Source: Aequitasia blattaphilus (GTDB taxonomy: Bacteria; Bacillota; Clostridia; Lachnospirales; Lachnospiraceae). From it: a DNA stretch of 64,000 nt. The stretch spans positions 119,071-183,070 of the forward strand of contig NZ_JAMXOD010000005.1 in NCBI RefSeq assembly GCF_024721305.1, read 5' to 3'. Position numbers and translations under genes: made by a program. Positions 28,198-36,061 of this stretch are shown here, in pieces; position 1 is the stretch's first letter; each line of letters begins with the position of its first letter. Under the pieces are notes generated by a model. That model ran no database searches. It was not told the origin of the DNA and saw only the letters and a program-made list of their open reading frames with translations.

Positions 28198-29036
28198 ATA
28201 GGAATCTGTATCTCTGTCAGCCAATCCTCAACACAATCTTTATTCCATACTCCGTCAATAAAAGATTCTCGTGGCGGCCCTATCATCTCGTAACCATTTT
28301 CTTCAACAAATTTAATGGCCGCAGCATAAGCCTTCGGCAATTCGTCATAGGGTCCCTGATGCAGTACACATGCCGCACTTTCAACGTGTGGAATCAGCTT
28401 AAACTTGATCTGATCTGTATCCTCTTTCTTTTCTGTTACACTTTCGCATATCTCCACATCCACATTTTCAGCCTTGTACCCACCATCGTGATACAAATTG
28501 AAGCAATAGGATGGCTCCAAACATTCACAACCTAATTTCTCCATCTCTACTCCCATCTGAGGTGCCACTTCAAACAAATCATTATAGGAATCTATCACTT
28601 GACGCATTGATGCAACAATCACTTCTGGCAGACTTTTTATTACAACCGTATATCTTAAAACATCTCTTTCTCCATTTAATAAGGTGTCAATTCTGGAAAG
28701 TATTTCTGTTTTTCTGGCAATCTCCTTCAATATCTCAGCACGCTTCCTTTTCAGAATACTTTCAATGGAAATCTCACCTTGCTCTTTTAGAATTTTTTTT
28801 ATTTCCTCCAAAGCAAGCCCCATATCTCTAAGAGCAAGAATCTGATGCAAAATCGGAAGTTGGGCCGAGGTATAATAACGGTATCCACTCTCCGTCTCCA
28901 CATAAGCTGGCTCTAACAACCCTATTTCGTCGTAATAGCGCAATGTCTTAATTGTAACGTGGTTCATTCCAGCAAACGTACCAATTCGATAACGAACTTC
29001 CTCTTCCCTTTTACAAACAATATCTTCTCCAATCAT
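28179..29036 (-). CDS. MerR-family regulator with GyrI-like effector domain
   Basis: A 285-residue protein. Residues ~15-85 form a MerR winged helix (YRIGTFAGMNHVTIKTLRYYDEIGLL), followed by a coiled-coil dimerisation helix. From about 125 to the end is a GyrI-like/BmrR-type ligand pocket. GGGAG lies before the ATG, four bases after the ABC permease stop. As the last gene of the ABC-2 operon it probably senses a small toxic ligand and activates the MerR-type promoter in front of the ATPase gene. Confidence 0.92.
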   Translation of the reverse strand: MIGEDIVCKREEEVRYRIGTFAGMNHVTIKTLRYYDEIGLLEPAYVETESGYRYYTSAQLPILHQILALRDMGLALEEIKKILKEQGEISIESILKRKRAEILKEIARKTEILSRIDTLLNGERDVLRYTVVIKSLPEVIVASMRQVIDSYNDLFEVAPQMGVEMEKLGCECLEPSYCFNLYHDGGYKAENVDVEICESVTEKKEDTDQIKFKLIPHVESAACVLHQGPYDELPKAYAAAIKFVEENGYEMIGPPRESFIDGVWNKDCVEDWLTEIQIPIKKLTL

Positions 29037-29040
29037 ATCT

Positions 29041-29784
29041 TTACTCCCATCTAAATGTTTTCACACTAATTACAACACAAACAATGCTTAAAATCAACAA
29101 ATATACAATTGGAAGTATGAGTTCGTTTATGGTTCCACTCGTGGATAATACTTTAAGAATCTTGATTCCTTGGGTAAGAGGGAAAATGTTTGCTACCATC
29201 TGCATTCCTTTCGGAAACAACTCATAAGGTATCGTAGCTCCTGACAACAGCAACATCGGAAAATAAACAATACTGCATACAATATTAGCACTTTTGATGG
29301 TTCTGCAAAGACTTGCAATCAACATTCCCAACGAATACATGCTGACCATAACAATAAAATATCCTAAAATGAACAGAAAAATATTTCCATTCATACGATA
29401 TCCAAAAAATACAACCGCCACAATACTTATTCCCAATGCCGAAACAATTGCCGTAAGTGCTCCGATAATAATATTCCCATACACGAGCAACAATGGGCTG
29501 CTGGGAGTTACATAAAAATGTTTCAATATCTTTTTATCTCTGTAATCTGCAAGATTAATTGGGATGCCCATGAATGCACTGGCACAAATTCCAACTGTAG
29601 TAAGTGCTGCAAATGCACTATCCAGGAAAGTCATGGGCACTGGCCCCTGTATCACTTTATCTCCTGCAATTATACCAATCAAAAGTAAAATTCCGATTGG
29701 CATACAGATTCCAAAAATAACACCATCTGGGCAACGTAGGGCTAATTTCCCTTCTATACTGATAATTGTCTTCATTTTCCTCAT
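29041..29784 (-). CDS. ABC-2 type exporter permease
   Basis: A 247-residue membrane protein with six hydrophobic segments, ABC2_membrane type. It pairs with the ATPase encoded just upstream to export drugs, peptides or lipids. I place the start at 29784, where the ATG overlaps the ATPase stop (TAATG) and GGAGG stands in front; the reading from 29805 lies inside the ATPase gene. Conserved features include LADYRDKKILKHFYVTPSS in the loop after the second helix and LSGATIPYELFP near the end. Confidence 0.9.
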   Translation of the reverse strand: MRKMKTIISIEGKLALRCPDGVIFGICMPIGILLLIGIIAGDKVIQGPVPMTFLDSAFAALTTVGICASAFMGIPINLADYRDKKILKHFYVTPSSPLLLVYGNIIIGALTAIVSALGISIVAVVFFGYRMNGNIFLFILGYFIVMVSMYSLGMLIASLCRTIKSANIVCSIVYFPMLLLSGATIPYELFPKGMQMVANIFPLTQGIKILKVLSTSGTINELILPIVYLLILSIVCVVISVKTFRWE

Positions 29785-30497
29785 TATTTTTCCTCCATAT
29801 ACCAAAGATACGCATCTTCCAGATTTTCATAAGGACTATATCCGATTACCTCTTCCACCGTACCTGTTGTAAGCATTTGACCTTTTTTTATTATCATCAA
29901 TCGATCGCAGAGAGCACTTGCCTCCTCCATATAGTGAGTTGTCAAAAAGATGGTCAATCCCTTTTTCTTTAAATGAATTAGAAGCTCCCATACTTCTCGC
30001 CTTGCTTTTGCATCCAAGCCTGTCGTCAGCTCATCAAAAAATACAACTTCAGGATTTGGAATCAGTGCCAATATAATAGATAACTTTTGTCTTTCTCCAC
30101 CCGATAGCCCATCGACAGGCTGCTTCCGGCAATGAGACAAGTTGAATTTTTCCAATAATTCAAGATAATCTGCTGGTTCTTGGTAAAGTACAGACAGTTC
30201 TTCACATACCTCATCAACATGGATATTATTCTGAAAGCTTGTAACTTGCAGCTGTACACCTACTTTTTCAAACAAACTTTTCCGGTGCTTTCTCGCCTCC
30301 TTTCCAAAAATCTGCGCACTCCCTTTATCTGGTTTCTTGATTCCCAAAATCATTTCTATCGTTGTGGTTTTACCTGCACCGTTGTGTCCTAATAAACCAA
30401 ATACTTCTCCCTTTCCTATGCTTAATGATAAATCTGATACGACCTCTTTTGTGCCGTATCGTTTTGATAAATTTGATACTTCAATAATTTTTTTCAC
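29784..30497 (-). CDS. ABC exporter ATPase
   Basis: A 237-residue ATPase of the multidrug/CcmA-like class: Walker A GHNGAGKTT, signature LSGGERQK, Walker B VVFFDELTTGLD, switch His in FLTTHYMEEA. I choose the GTG start at 30497, which has AAGGAGG eight bases away, over the ATG at 30551. The ATG lies upstream of the expected transcription start (next to a -10 at 30521-30526), so it could not be translated from that promoter. First gene of ATPase-permease-MerR. Walker B has Leu-Thr where Pro-Thr is commoner. Confidence 0.9.
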   Translation of the reverse strand: MKKIIEVSNLSKRYGTKEVVSDLSLSIGKGEVFGLLGHNGAGKTTTIEMILGIKKPDKGSAQIFGKEARKHRKSLFEKVGVQLQVTSFQNNIHVDEVCEELSVLYQEPADYLELLEKFNLSHCRKQPVDGLSGGERQKLSIILALIPNPEVVFFDELTTGLDAKARREVWELLIHLKKKGLTIFLTTHYMEEASALCDRLMIIKKGQMLTTGTVEEVIGYSPYENLEDAYLWYMEEK

Positions 30498-30520
30498 TCT
30501 CTCTACCTCCTTATGAATCA

Positions 30521-30551
30521 AGAATAATGTCTCCTGTAAGGGTAGAGTCAA
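30521..30551 (-). promoter_or_regulatory. MerR-type promoter (19-bp spacer) of the ABC exporter operon
   Basis: Minus-strand TTGACT (30546-30551), then a 19-base spacer CTACCCTTACAGGAGACAT, then TATTCT (30521-30526). The over-long spacer with a CTACCCT...AGGAGA dyad is the hallmark of promoters untwisted by MerR/BmrR activators. A MerR gene ends the operon. Confidence 0.8.
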
Positions 30552-30561
30552 GAGATTTTTA

Positions 30562-30600
30562 AAAACAAAAAAAAGACACCTGCCGTATCTGACAGATGCC
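30562..30600 (-). terminator. Terminator of the MraZ-like gene
   Basis: Minus-strand GGCATCTGTC-agatac-GGCAGGTGTC forms a ten-pair stem (with G-U pairs) followed by eight T. It lies 30 bases after the stop codon. Confidence 0.75.
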
Positions 30601-30627
30601 TATCTAAGCTTATCTCATTTTCAATTT

Positions 30628-31044
30628 TCAGAACTCACCCAGCGAATCCAGTAATCCTGCTATTTCTGCTTCTAATTCATTAAATTCTTCATCCCATTTT
30701 CTGCATTCCCATATTTCAAAGTTATCTCCTGCACCTACAATATATAAATCCATATCCGTTGTGAACCTGGCTTCTTTTAACAAATCTTGAGATAAAATCA
30801 CCTTCCCATTCACACATTGTCCCTTCTTTACCGAGACATCCATGAATTTTTCCTCTTCATGCATACTTTCTATAATTTCATCTACCAGCTCACAGGAACA
30901 GACACTAATAAAACCACATCCTACAATATATTTAACTTCTGTAACCTCTGCCAGCTTTTTTTGAAATCCCTCTGTTAATTGAATACTAAGGTCATCTCTG
31001 ATTTTCGTATTATAAATACCTGTAAAAAATTGTCGGTCTTCCAT
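30628..31044 (-). CDS. MraZ-like (SpoVT/AbrB-fold) protein outside the division cluster
   Basis: A 138-residue protein that reads as a diverged MraZ. The N-terminus FFTGIYNTKI matches the first AbrB repeat (F-x-G-x-Y-x-x-x-I). The second half VNGKVILSQDLLKEA ... LYIVGAGDNFEIWECRKWDEEF matches the second repeat, including 'EIW..W'. Classical MraZ is encoded at the head of the dcw cell-division cluster and binds its own promoter; here the gene stands alone with its own promoter and terminator. It is acidic and has lost several basic residues of the first repeat, so DNA binding is uncertain. Confidence 0.65.
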   Translation of the reverse strand: MEDRQFFTGIYNTKIRDDLSIQLTEGFQKKLAEVTEVKYIVGCGFISVCSCELVDEIIESMHEEEKFMDVSVKKGQCVNGKVILSQDLLKEARFTTDMDLYIVGAGDNFEIWECRKWDEEFNELEAEIAGLLDSLGEF

Positions 31045-31099
31045 ACTTACTCCTTTTCAAAACCTAATCGTGTGTAACATCATTCATCCTATATAAGTG

Positions 31100-31128
31100 A
31101 TTATACCAAACAATTTTTAAATTTCAAA
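31100..31128 (-). promoter_or_regulatory. Promoter of the MraZ-like gene
   Basis: Minus-strand TTTGAA (31123-31128), 17 bases, TATAAT (31100-31105). I see no convincing terminator between this site and the end of the nicotinate operon at 31202. Confidence 0.5.
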
Positions 31129-31201
31129 ATTTTTGAGAACACAATGACTTCTTTTCTGATATATAGTGATTTTTTCATCAAAATTCGAAATCGGTATGTT
31201 T

Positions 31202-32608
31202 TCACTCAACCAGTATTATACCGAGTCGGTTTGCAGCTTTTGTGGCATCTTCAATAGAGGGCTGTGCCTTGCGCAGTACCAGTCGTCCACCACCTCTGTT
31301 GAGGGTGTCCACTGAGCAGATGCCTTTGTCCGTAAAGATTGTGATTCTCTGTACGGATTGCTCAGATGCCTCTAAAATCTCCACTTCGATCCCAGCATCT
31401 TTCACCATCTGAACAGATTTGTCATACATTTCATAATCCTCTGTTGATGCACCATACACGGCTCCCATAAGAATGCCCGGGATGTTGATGGATCGTCGCG
31501 CGAACAACTCCGGATATAACTCCACACGCACTTTTTTTATCTTCCCCTCAACCAACTCATGGCAAATCCTTGCCGCATTCGTAGGGCTCCCAACTGCCTG
31601 ACTGCTGCCCCCCACTACTGCATCTCCCAGTGTGCTCAAAATATTTCCAGCACCTTTGGCAAGGCTCTTTGCTTTCTCCGCCGCTTTTTTATTGGTCATC
31701 TGAGTCCTGGCTGCTTCCTTCTCTTTTACTTCCTGGGAAACCAATTCTTCAACTCCTGGCTTACGTTTAAAGAACGGCTCCATATATTTCACAACAGTAG
31801 GGACAATCTCCCTCCCCGATTCCATATGCACCTCTGCTGCCATGGCAAGCATAACATCAAAGGGAACGTTTACATCCATGTCTGCCTTCATACAAAGCTT
31901 TCCAGCATACATCCCAATCAGAATTGCTCCTGCTAAATGACTGGTACATAAAGCAGGCACCAATACTCTTGGTGTACAGGGTACTCCAATTGTGGGAGAC
32001 AACGCTAATACCATCGCTTTTTCCATCTGTTCCGGCGTACCGCCCCCAATCGAAACCGTTGCAGCCGCAATACACGCTGCACCGGCGCCAAAGCCCTCCA
32101 TGTTGCAGCCCGTTGTTACCTTCCCCACCCGGAACAAGCCGCCTATTTTTAAAATCAGCCCTGCTGTTTCGGCAACTACTTCTTCTTCATATCCATGCAT
32201 AATCATTGCTTTTGTGAACCCTGCATAAGGACAAGAATCCCCTGTTCCTGCACAAGGACGAAGGCCAATGCAATGATTTCCCACCTGGGCTGCCAAGGTA
32301 TAAAGTAATGCATCATCCAGAAAGGAATCTGTAAAACACTTTGAGCCCTCTTGCGCGGCTAACTGAGAGGCTACTGTCCCCAAGAGAATACTTTCCCCGT
32401 CCTTCATACCAATTTCCAACGCTCGCAGGTTATGTCTATATTCTTCCATTACCCTCGATAAAATTTCCTCTCTGAAAAGACCGGTTTGTATTGCAGCCTC
32501 AATCAGTACAACATCTGTAACTTTCACATCATATTCTTTGGCTATCTCAATCATTTCACTAACTGTCATTGGAAGCTTGCTTTCTACACTGGCTCGTAAA
32601 TCAGACAT
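31202..32608 (-). CDS. hmd: 2-(Hydroxymethyl)glutarate dehydratase, [4Fe-4S], L-serine-dehydratase-like
   Basis: A 468-residue cytoplasmic enzyme that should remove water from (S)-2-(hydroxymethyl)glutarate to give 2-methyleneglutarate. It aligns with the alpha part of iron-sulfur L-serine dehydratases: C126, the block TGCNMEGFGAGAACIAAA (C168; compare GCQAEVG...MAAA), GGTPEQ, and IGVPCTPRVLVPALC (C211, C221; compare LVCDPV..LVEVPC). These cysteines are the cluster ligands in that family. The C-terminal ~100 residues form a second domain. It is the last gene of the nicotinate operon and overlaps dml by eight bases; that context, not the family alone, gives the substrate. Confidence 0.85.
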   Translation of the reverse strand: MSDLRASVESKLPMTVSEMIEIAKEYDVKVTDVVLIEAAIQTGLFREEILSRVMEEYRHNLRALEIGMKDGESILLGTVASQLAAQEGSKCFTDSFLDDALLYTLAAQVGNHCIGLRPCAGTGDSCPYAGFTKAMIMHGYEEEVVAETAGLILKIGGLFRVGKVTTGCNMEGFGAGAACIAAATVSIGGGTPEQMEKAMVLALSPTIGVPCTPRVLVPALCTSHLAGAILIGMYAGKLCMKADMDVNVPFDVMLAMAAEVHMESGREIVPTVVKYMEPFFKRKPGVEELVSQEVKEKEAARTQMTNKKAAEKAKSLAKGAGNILSTLGDAVVGGSSQAVGSPTNAARICHELVEGKIKKVRVELYPELFARRSINIPGILMGAVYGASTEDYEMYDKSVQMVKDAGIEVEILEASEQSVQRITIFTDKGICSVDTLNRGGGRLVLRKAQPSIEDATKAANRLGIILVE

Positions 32609-33488
32609 TTAAAATGCTCCTTCCTGTGGCATACTTCTCTTCAATTTCTCTGATTTTTGTTAATCCAACAATTTCATTGAAGTCACTAAAAGGAACCATA
32701 CTATCCAGCAACGAAGCTGTTGTATCCTCCTCGCGTGCCGCCTTCCAGAAATCTAACATCGCCTTAGTTTGAACATAGACAGAAGCTGTAGGGTAAATAA
32801 TCAAGTTAAATCCCAAATCCGACAATTCCTTATTTGTTAACTGAGGTGTTCGTCCGCCTTCTACCATATTTGCAAGAGTTAAACATCCGGGAAGCTCCTC
32901 ATTTATACGCTGCATTTCTTTCTTTGACTCAGGAGACTCCACAAAAATAATGTCCGCTCCCGCTTCCTTGTACTTATGAGCACGTTCCAGTGCTGCCCCA
33001 ATCCCCTGGGTGGTAACTGCATCCGTGCGAGCCATAATCATAAAATCAGGGTTTACCCGTGTATCCACTGCCGCCTTTATTTTCCCTATCATTTCTTCCG
33101 TCGGAATCACTTCCCGCCCTGTCATATGTCCACATTTTTTGGGCATCACCTGATCTTCCAGCTGAATCACTGCAACACCAGCTTTTTCATATTCCCGAAC
33201 GGTACGCATTACATTTACAGCATTCCCAAAGCCGGTATCTGCATCAGCAATAACCGGTATTTCCGTACATTCCACCAGGTTTGCAGCCCGGGCAACCATT
33301 TCACTCATCGTCATAAGACCTACATCCGGTTTTCCCAGATGACTGGCAGATTGTCCATATCCTGTCATATATACTGCGTCAAATCCCAGTGTACTAATAA
33401 TTCTTCCGGTGAGCATATCATGGGCTCCCGGTGCTACAATTGTATTCTTTGTAGCAAATAGTTCCCTCATTCGTTTTGGACCATTCAT
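32601..33488 (-). CDS. dml: 2,3-Dimethylmalate lyase
   Basis: A 295-residue member of the isocitrate lyase/PEP mutase superfamily. It should split (2R,3S)-2,3-dimethylmalate into propionate and pyruvate, the last step of the pathway. The active-site loop MPKKCGHMTG holds the catalytic Cys, and Mg-binding acidic residues lie in IADADTGFGN and QLEDQ. By sequence alone it could be called methylisocitrate lyase; the neighbouring dimethylmaleate hydratase genes decide the substrate. It overlaps the upstream glmL-like gene by four bases (ATGA). Confidence 0.88.
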   Translation of the reverse strand: MNGPKRMRELFATKNTIVAPGAHDMLTGRIISTLGFDAVYMTGYGQSASHLGKPDVGLMTMSEMVARAANLVECTEIPVIADADTGFGNAVNVMRTVREYEKAGVAVIQLEDQVMPKKCGHMTGREVIPTEEMIGKIKAAVDTRVNPDFMIMARTDAVTTQGIGAALERAHKYKEAGADIIFVESPESKKEMQRINEELPGCLTLANMVEGGRTPQLTNKELSDLGFNLIIYPTASVYVQTKAMLDFWKAAREEDTTASLLDSMVPFSDFNEIVGLTKIREIEEKYATGRSILNV

Positions 33489-34924
33489 ATCTGTTCGACT
33501 CCTTCTTCTACATATTCTTTTAAAAATCTCAGGACTGCATCTGGATAATGTCTGCTCAGTACACCCATTGCATACAGGAGATAGTCTCTGTCCAGAACAA
33601 TCTGAGGCTTTTCTACTGGAAAAAGAGAAATGCCGGGATTCTCAAAGCAATGCTCCAGTACCTCTTTTCCCTCTTCCGGGTCGGAATGCACAAACATTCC
33701 ACCCACACAGAGTACCTTTCCAACGTTTCTCAAATCACGGCCTACTGCCGTTCCTGCCATTATTCCCATCACCGGGTCAGAAACCTTAGCATAGTGTCCG
33801 GCATGACGTCGAAGAGATACGTTAATGGCACATGTAGCAAGTGCCCTCTCCAATACTCTTTCTTCCTCTGTCTGAGGTACGTAATCCGGATACGTCTCAA
33901 GGTGACAGGCAAATCTCAGGACCTCTTCACCAGTCGCCTTACAATTTTGTCCACCTGCATGAATAATTGCCTCTGTTCCAACAGTCTCTGGTATCCCTGT
34001 TGCACTTACACGCATTCCCAGATTGCCTTCTACTGTACGGTAAGAAAATTGTTTTTCATTATTGATAACCAAACCACGCTCTTCTATTGCCAACTCCTCA
34101 AGCTCCGGTAAAACCGAATGAATATCTGTTGTTGCACCACCTATATCCACCAAAATGAGCGCTCCAATCCCCTCCTCTTCATAGGTGCCTTTTGCCAATA
34201 GTTCACTGGCAAGAAGTACTGCTCCAGGAGTAGGTACTACCCTCTGATCAGCTAACCCCTCACGAAATTCAACCAGCCCTTTCCCTTGGGTAATCTGTCG
34301 GATGAACTGTTCATGGATTGACTCCCGGGCTGACTTTACCCGAAGTTCATGGATGGTTGGCAATATATTAGGAACACAAACACAACGGATTCCAGCTTTC
34401 ATAAGCTTTTGGGAAACCTTTCTTTGAGCGCTCTTGTTACAGGCCACAATAACAGTAGCCTGACTGGGAAGCTTGCAAATCATTTCAGCATTTTCCAATA
34501 CACATTTCTCATCTCCTCCGTCTGTTCCACCTGAAAGTAAAATGATATCTGGATTAATTTCTAGTAAAACCTCTCTTCGGTAGTTTAATGGTTCGTCTGC
34601 TGAAATCACCTGCATCACTCTGGCACCTGCAGTCATAGCCACCTCCTTAGCTGCTTTGACAGTCACACGAGGCATATACCCAAGGGCCACCATACGGAGA
34701 CCACCTGCTGCACTGCAGGAACTATAGCGCTTCACATCTTTCTCAAGTTCTATTCCCTGCTTTCTTACACTTTCTTCTGCTCTTTTTGCGCCTTTTCCAA
34801 TATTCTCAATGGTGGTAAGAGACTGTCCTCTCCCGAGAAAGCTAAGCTTTCCCTCTTCAAGGCGAAAAGCGGCTGCCTTTGTATAGGTGCTTCCTACATC
34901 GTAGACTACAATATTTCCCTGCAT
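33485..34924 (-). CDS. glmL: GlmL/MutL-family companion of a B12-dependent mutase
   Basis: A 479-residue protein of the glutamate-mutase-L family, with an actin-like ATPase fold: the first phosphate loop VVYDVGSTYTKAAAF at the N-terminus and VDIGGATTDIHS in the middle. Members sit next to adenosylcobalamin-dependent carbon-skeleton mutases and are thought to reactivate or repair them. Here it follows mii and the methyleneglutarate mutase, so it most likely serves that enzyme. It overlaps dml by four bases. Confidence 0.85.
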   Translation of the reverse strand: MQGNIVVYDVGSTYTKAAAFRLEEGKLSFLGRGQSLTTIENIGKGAKRAEESVRKQGIELEKDVKRYSSCSAAGGLRMVALGYMPRVTVKAAKEVAMTAGARVMQVISADEPLNYRREVLLEINPDIILLSGGTDGGDEKCVLENAEMICKLPSQATVIVACNKSAQRKVSQKLMKAGIRCVCVPNILPTIHELRVKSARESIHEQFIRQITQGKGLVEFREGLADQRVVPTPGAVLLASELLAKGTYEEEGIGALILVDIGGATTDIHSVLPELEELAIEERGLVINNEKQFSYRTVEGNLGMRVSATGIPETVGTEAIIHAGGQNCKATGEEVLRFACHLETYPDYVPQTEEERVLERALATCAINVSLRRHAGHYAKVSDPVMGIMAGTAVGRDLRNVGKVLCVGGMFVHSDPEEGKEVLEHCFENPGISLFPVEKPQIVLDRDYLLYAMGVLSRHYPDAVLRFLKEYVEEGVEQI

Positions 34925-34948
34925 CCCTTCTCCCTCCCTTTTACCATA

Positions 34949-36061
34949 CTATTCTTCATTTGGAATCAATACATAGCCTTCCATCAGCCGTCGGGCAGTA
35001 CGTACAAGAGCGGCTTTCTTAACCTGAATTCCATCTACCTCAGCCACAACAGGAATCACACCCGCTGGATGTCCAATGCGTATCTTTTCCAGTTTCTCTG
35101 CATCGTCTATCATCTGATTTACAATCGTCCCATTGATTTTAGCAGCAGCACCAGTACAAGCTGTTGCTGTTCCTGCGTAGGTCTTGTGTACCACCTGCAT
35201 AAACATCAGCCTGGAAACAATATCCACTTCCTTTTTGGGAATAACCTTGCCCGATGTAAAATCGATAGAATCCTCTGCCTTTGTTACAAAGGCAAGCATT
35301 GGAAATGCTGGTGAAGATGTCATGCCAATCATGTCACAGCACTTGGTTCGTATTTCCTCCAGGTAATCCAACAAAGTACTGTTTCCATCTATCACCGCCG
35401 GCTCCTCTGTACCCTTCATATTCACATCGGCTGCGCGAATAAACACACAAGGATTCGCTACATCTACAATCGAAACTTCTATTGATCCCTGACTGGTTTC
35501 CAAGACGTCTATAGGATTACCTGTTGGCAGAACTTTTCCCGTAGCTGCACCGGCAGTCGCTGCAAAATCCATCCATATCGGCGCTCCCATTCCAGGAACA
35601 CCTGCGATTATACAATCTCCTTTGACACGGGCTTTTCCATCCCTTACCTGCACCTCACCATACAACATTTTTCCTGTGTTAGTATTATAGATTCGCACCC
35701 TTGTCACAGGCTCCTTTGCTTCAATTAACGATTCGTCAATTGCAAATGGTCCCACTCCTGAGGAAATATTCCCACAATTACCACTGTAGTCTACAACCCT
35801 CTCATGGATTGACACTTGAGCAAAGGTATAGTCTACATCTGCATCCTCTCGATTTGATGAACCAACAATGGCAAGCTTACTTGTCAGGGGATCCGCTCCT
35901 CCCAGACCATCTATCTGACGTACACCCGGACTGCCGAAAATACGTAGAATCTCTTCATCTCTCCGCTTTGGATCAGTGGGAAGATCATTGGCCTTTATAT
36001 AAATCCCTTTACTGGTTCCTCCTCGAATGATAACGACTGGAATCCTTTTCTGCTCCCTCAT
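34949..36061 (-). CDS. mii: 3-Methylitaconate delta-isomerase
   Basis: A 370-residue PrpF-type protein with the diaminopimelate-epimerase-like double fold. It should move the double bond of (R)-3-methylitaconate to give 2,3-dimethylmaleate, without cofactor. The conserved RGGTSKG (Ser17) and GADPLTSK (Lys62) line the predicted active site, and SGNCGNISS and TACTGAAAK are other family motifs. It overlaps the mutase gene upstream by four bases. PrpF relatives isomerise 2-methylaconitate; the operon context favours methylitaconate. Confidence 0.9.
   Translation of the reverse strand: MREQKRIPVVIIRGGTSKGIYIKANDLPTDPKRRDEEILRIFGSPGVRQIDGLGGADPLTSKLAIVGSSNREDADVDYTFAQVSIHERVVDYSGNCGNISSGVGPFAIDESLIEAKEPVTRVRIYNTNTGKMLYGEVQVRDGKARVKGDCIIAGVPGMGAPIWMDFAATAGAATGKVLPTGNPIDVLETSQGSIEVSIVDVANPCVFIRAADVNMKGTEEPAVIDGNSTLLDYLEEIRTKCCDMIGMTSSPAFPMLAFVTKAEDSIDFTSGKVIPKKEVDIVSRLMFMQVVHKTYAGTATACTGAAAKINGTIVNQMIDDAEKLEKIRIGHPAGVIPVVAEVDGIQVKKAALVRTARRLMEGYVLIPNEE

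Noticed and set aside
30498-30551. N-terminal extension of the ABC ATPase from the ATG at 30551
   Set aside because: The ATG overlaps the -35 of the MerR-type promoter, whereas a GTG at 30497 has a perfect ribosome site and gives the family's normal N-terminus.
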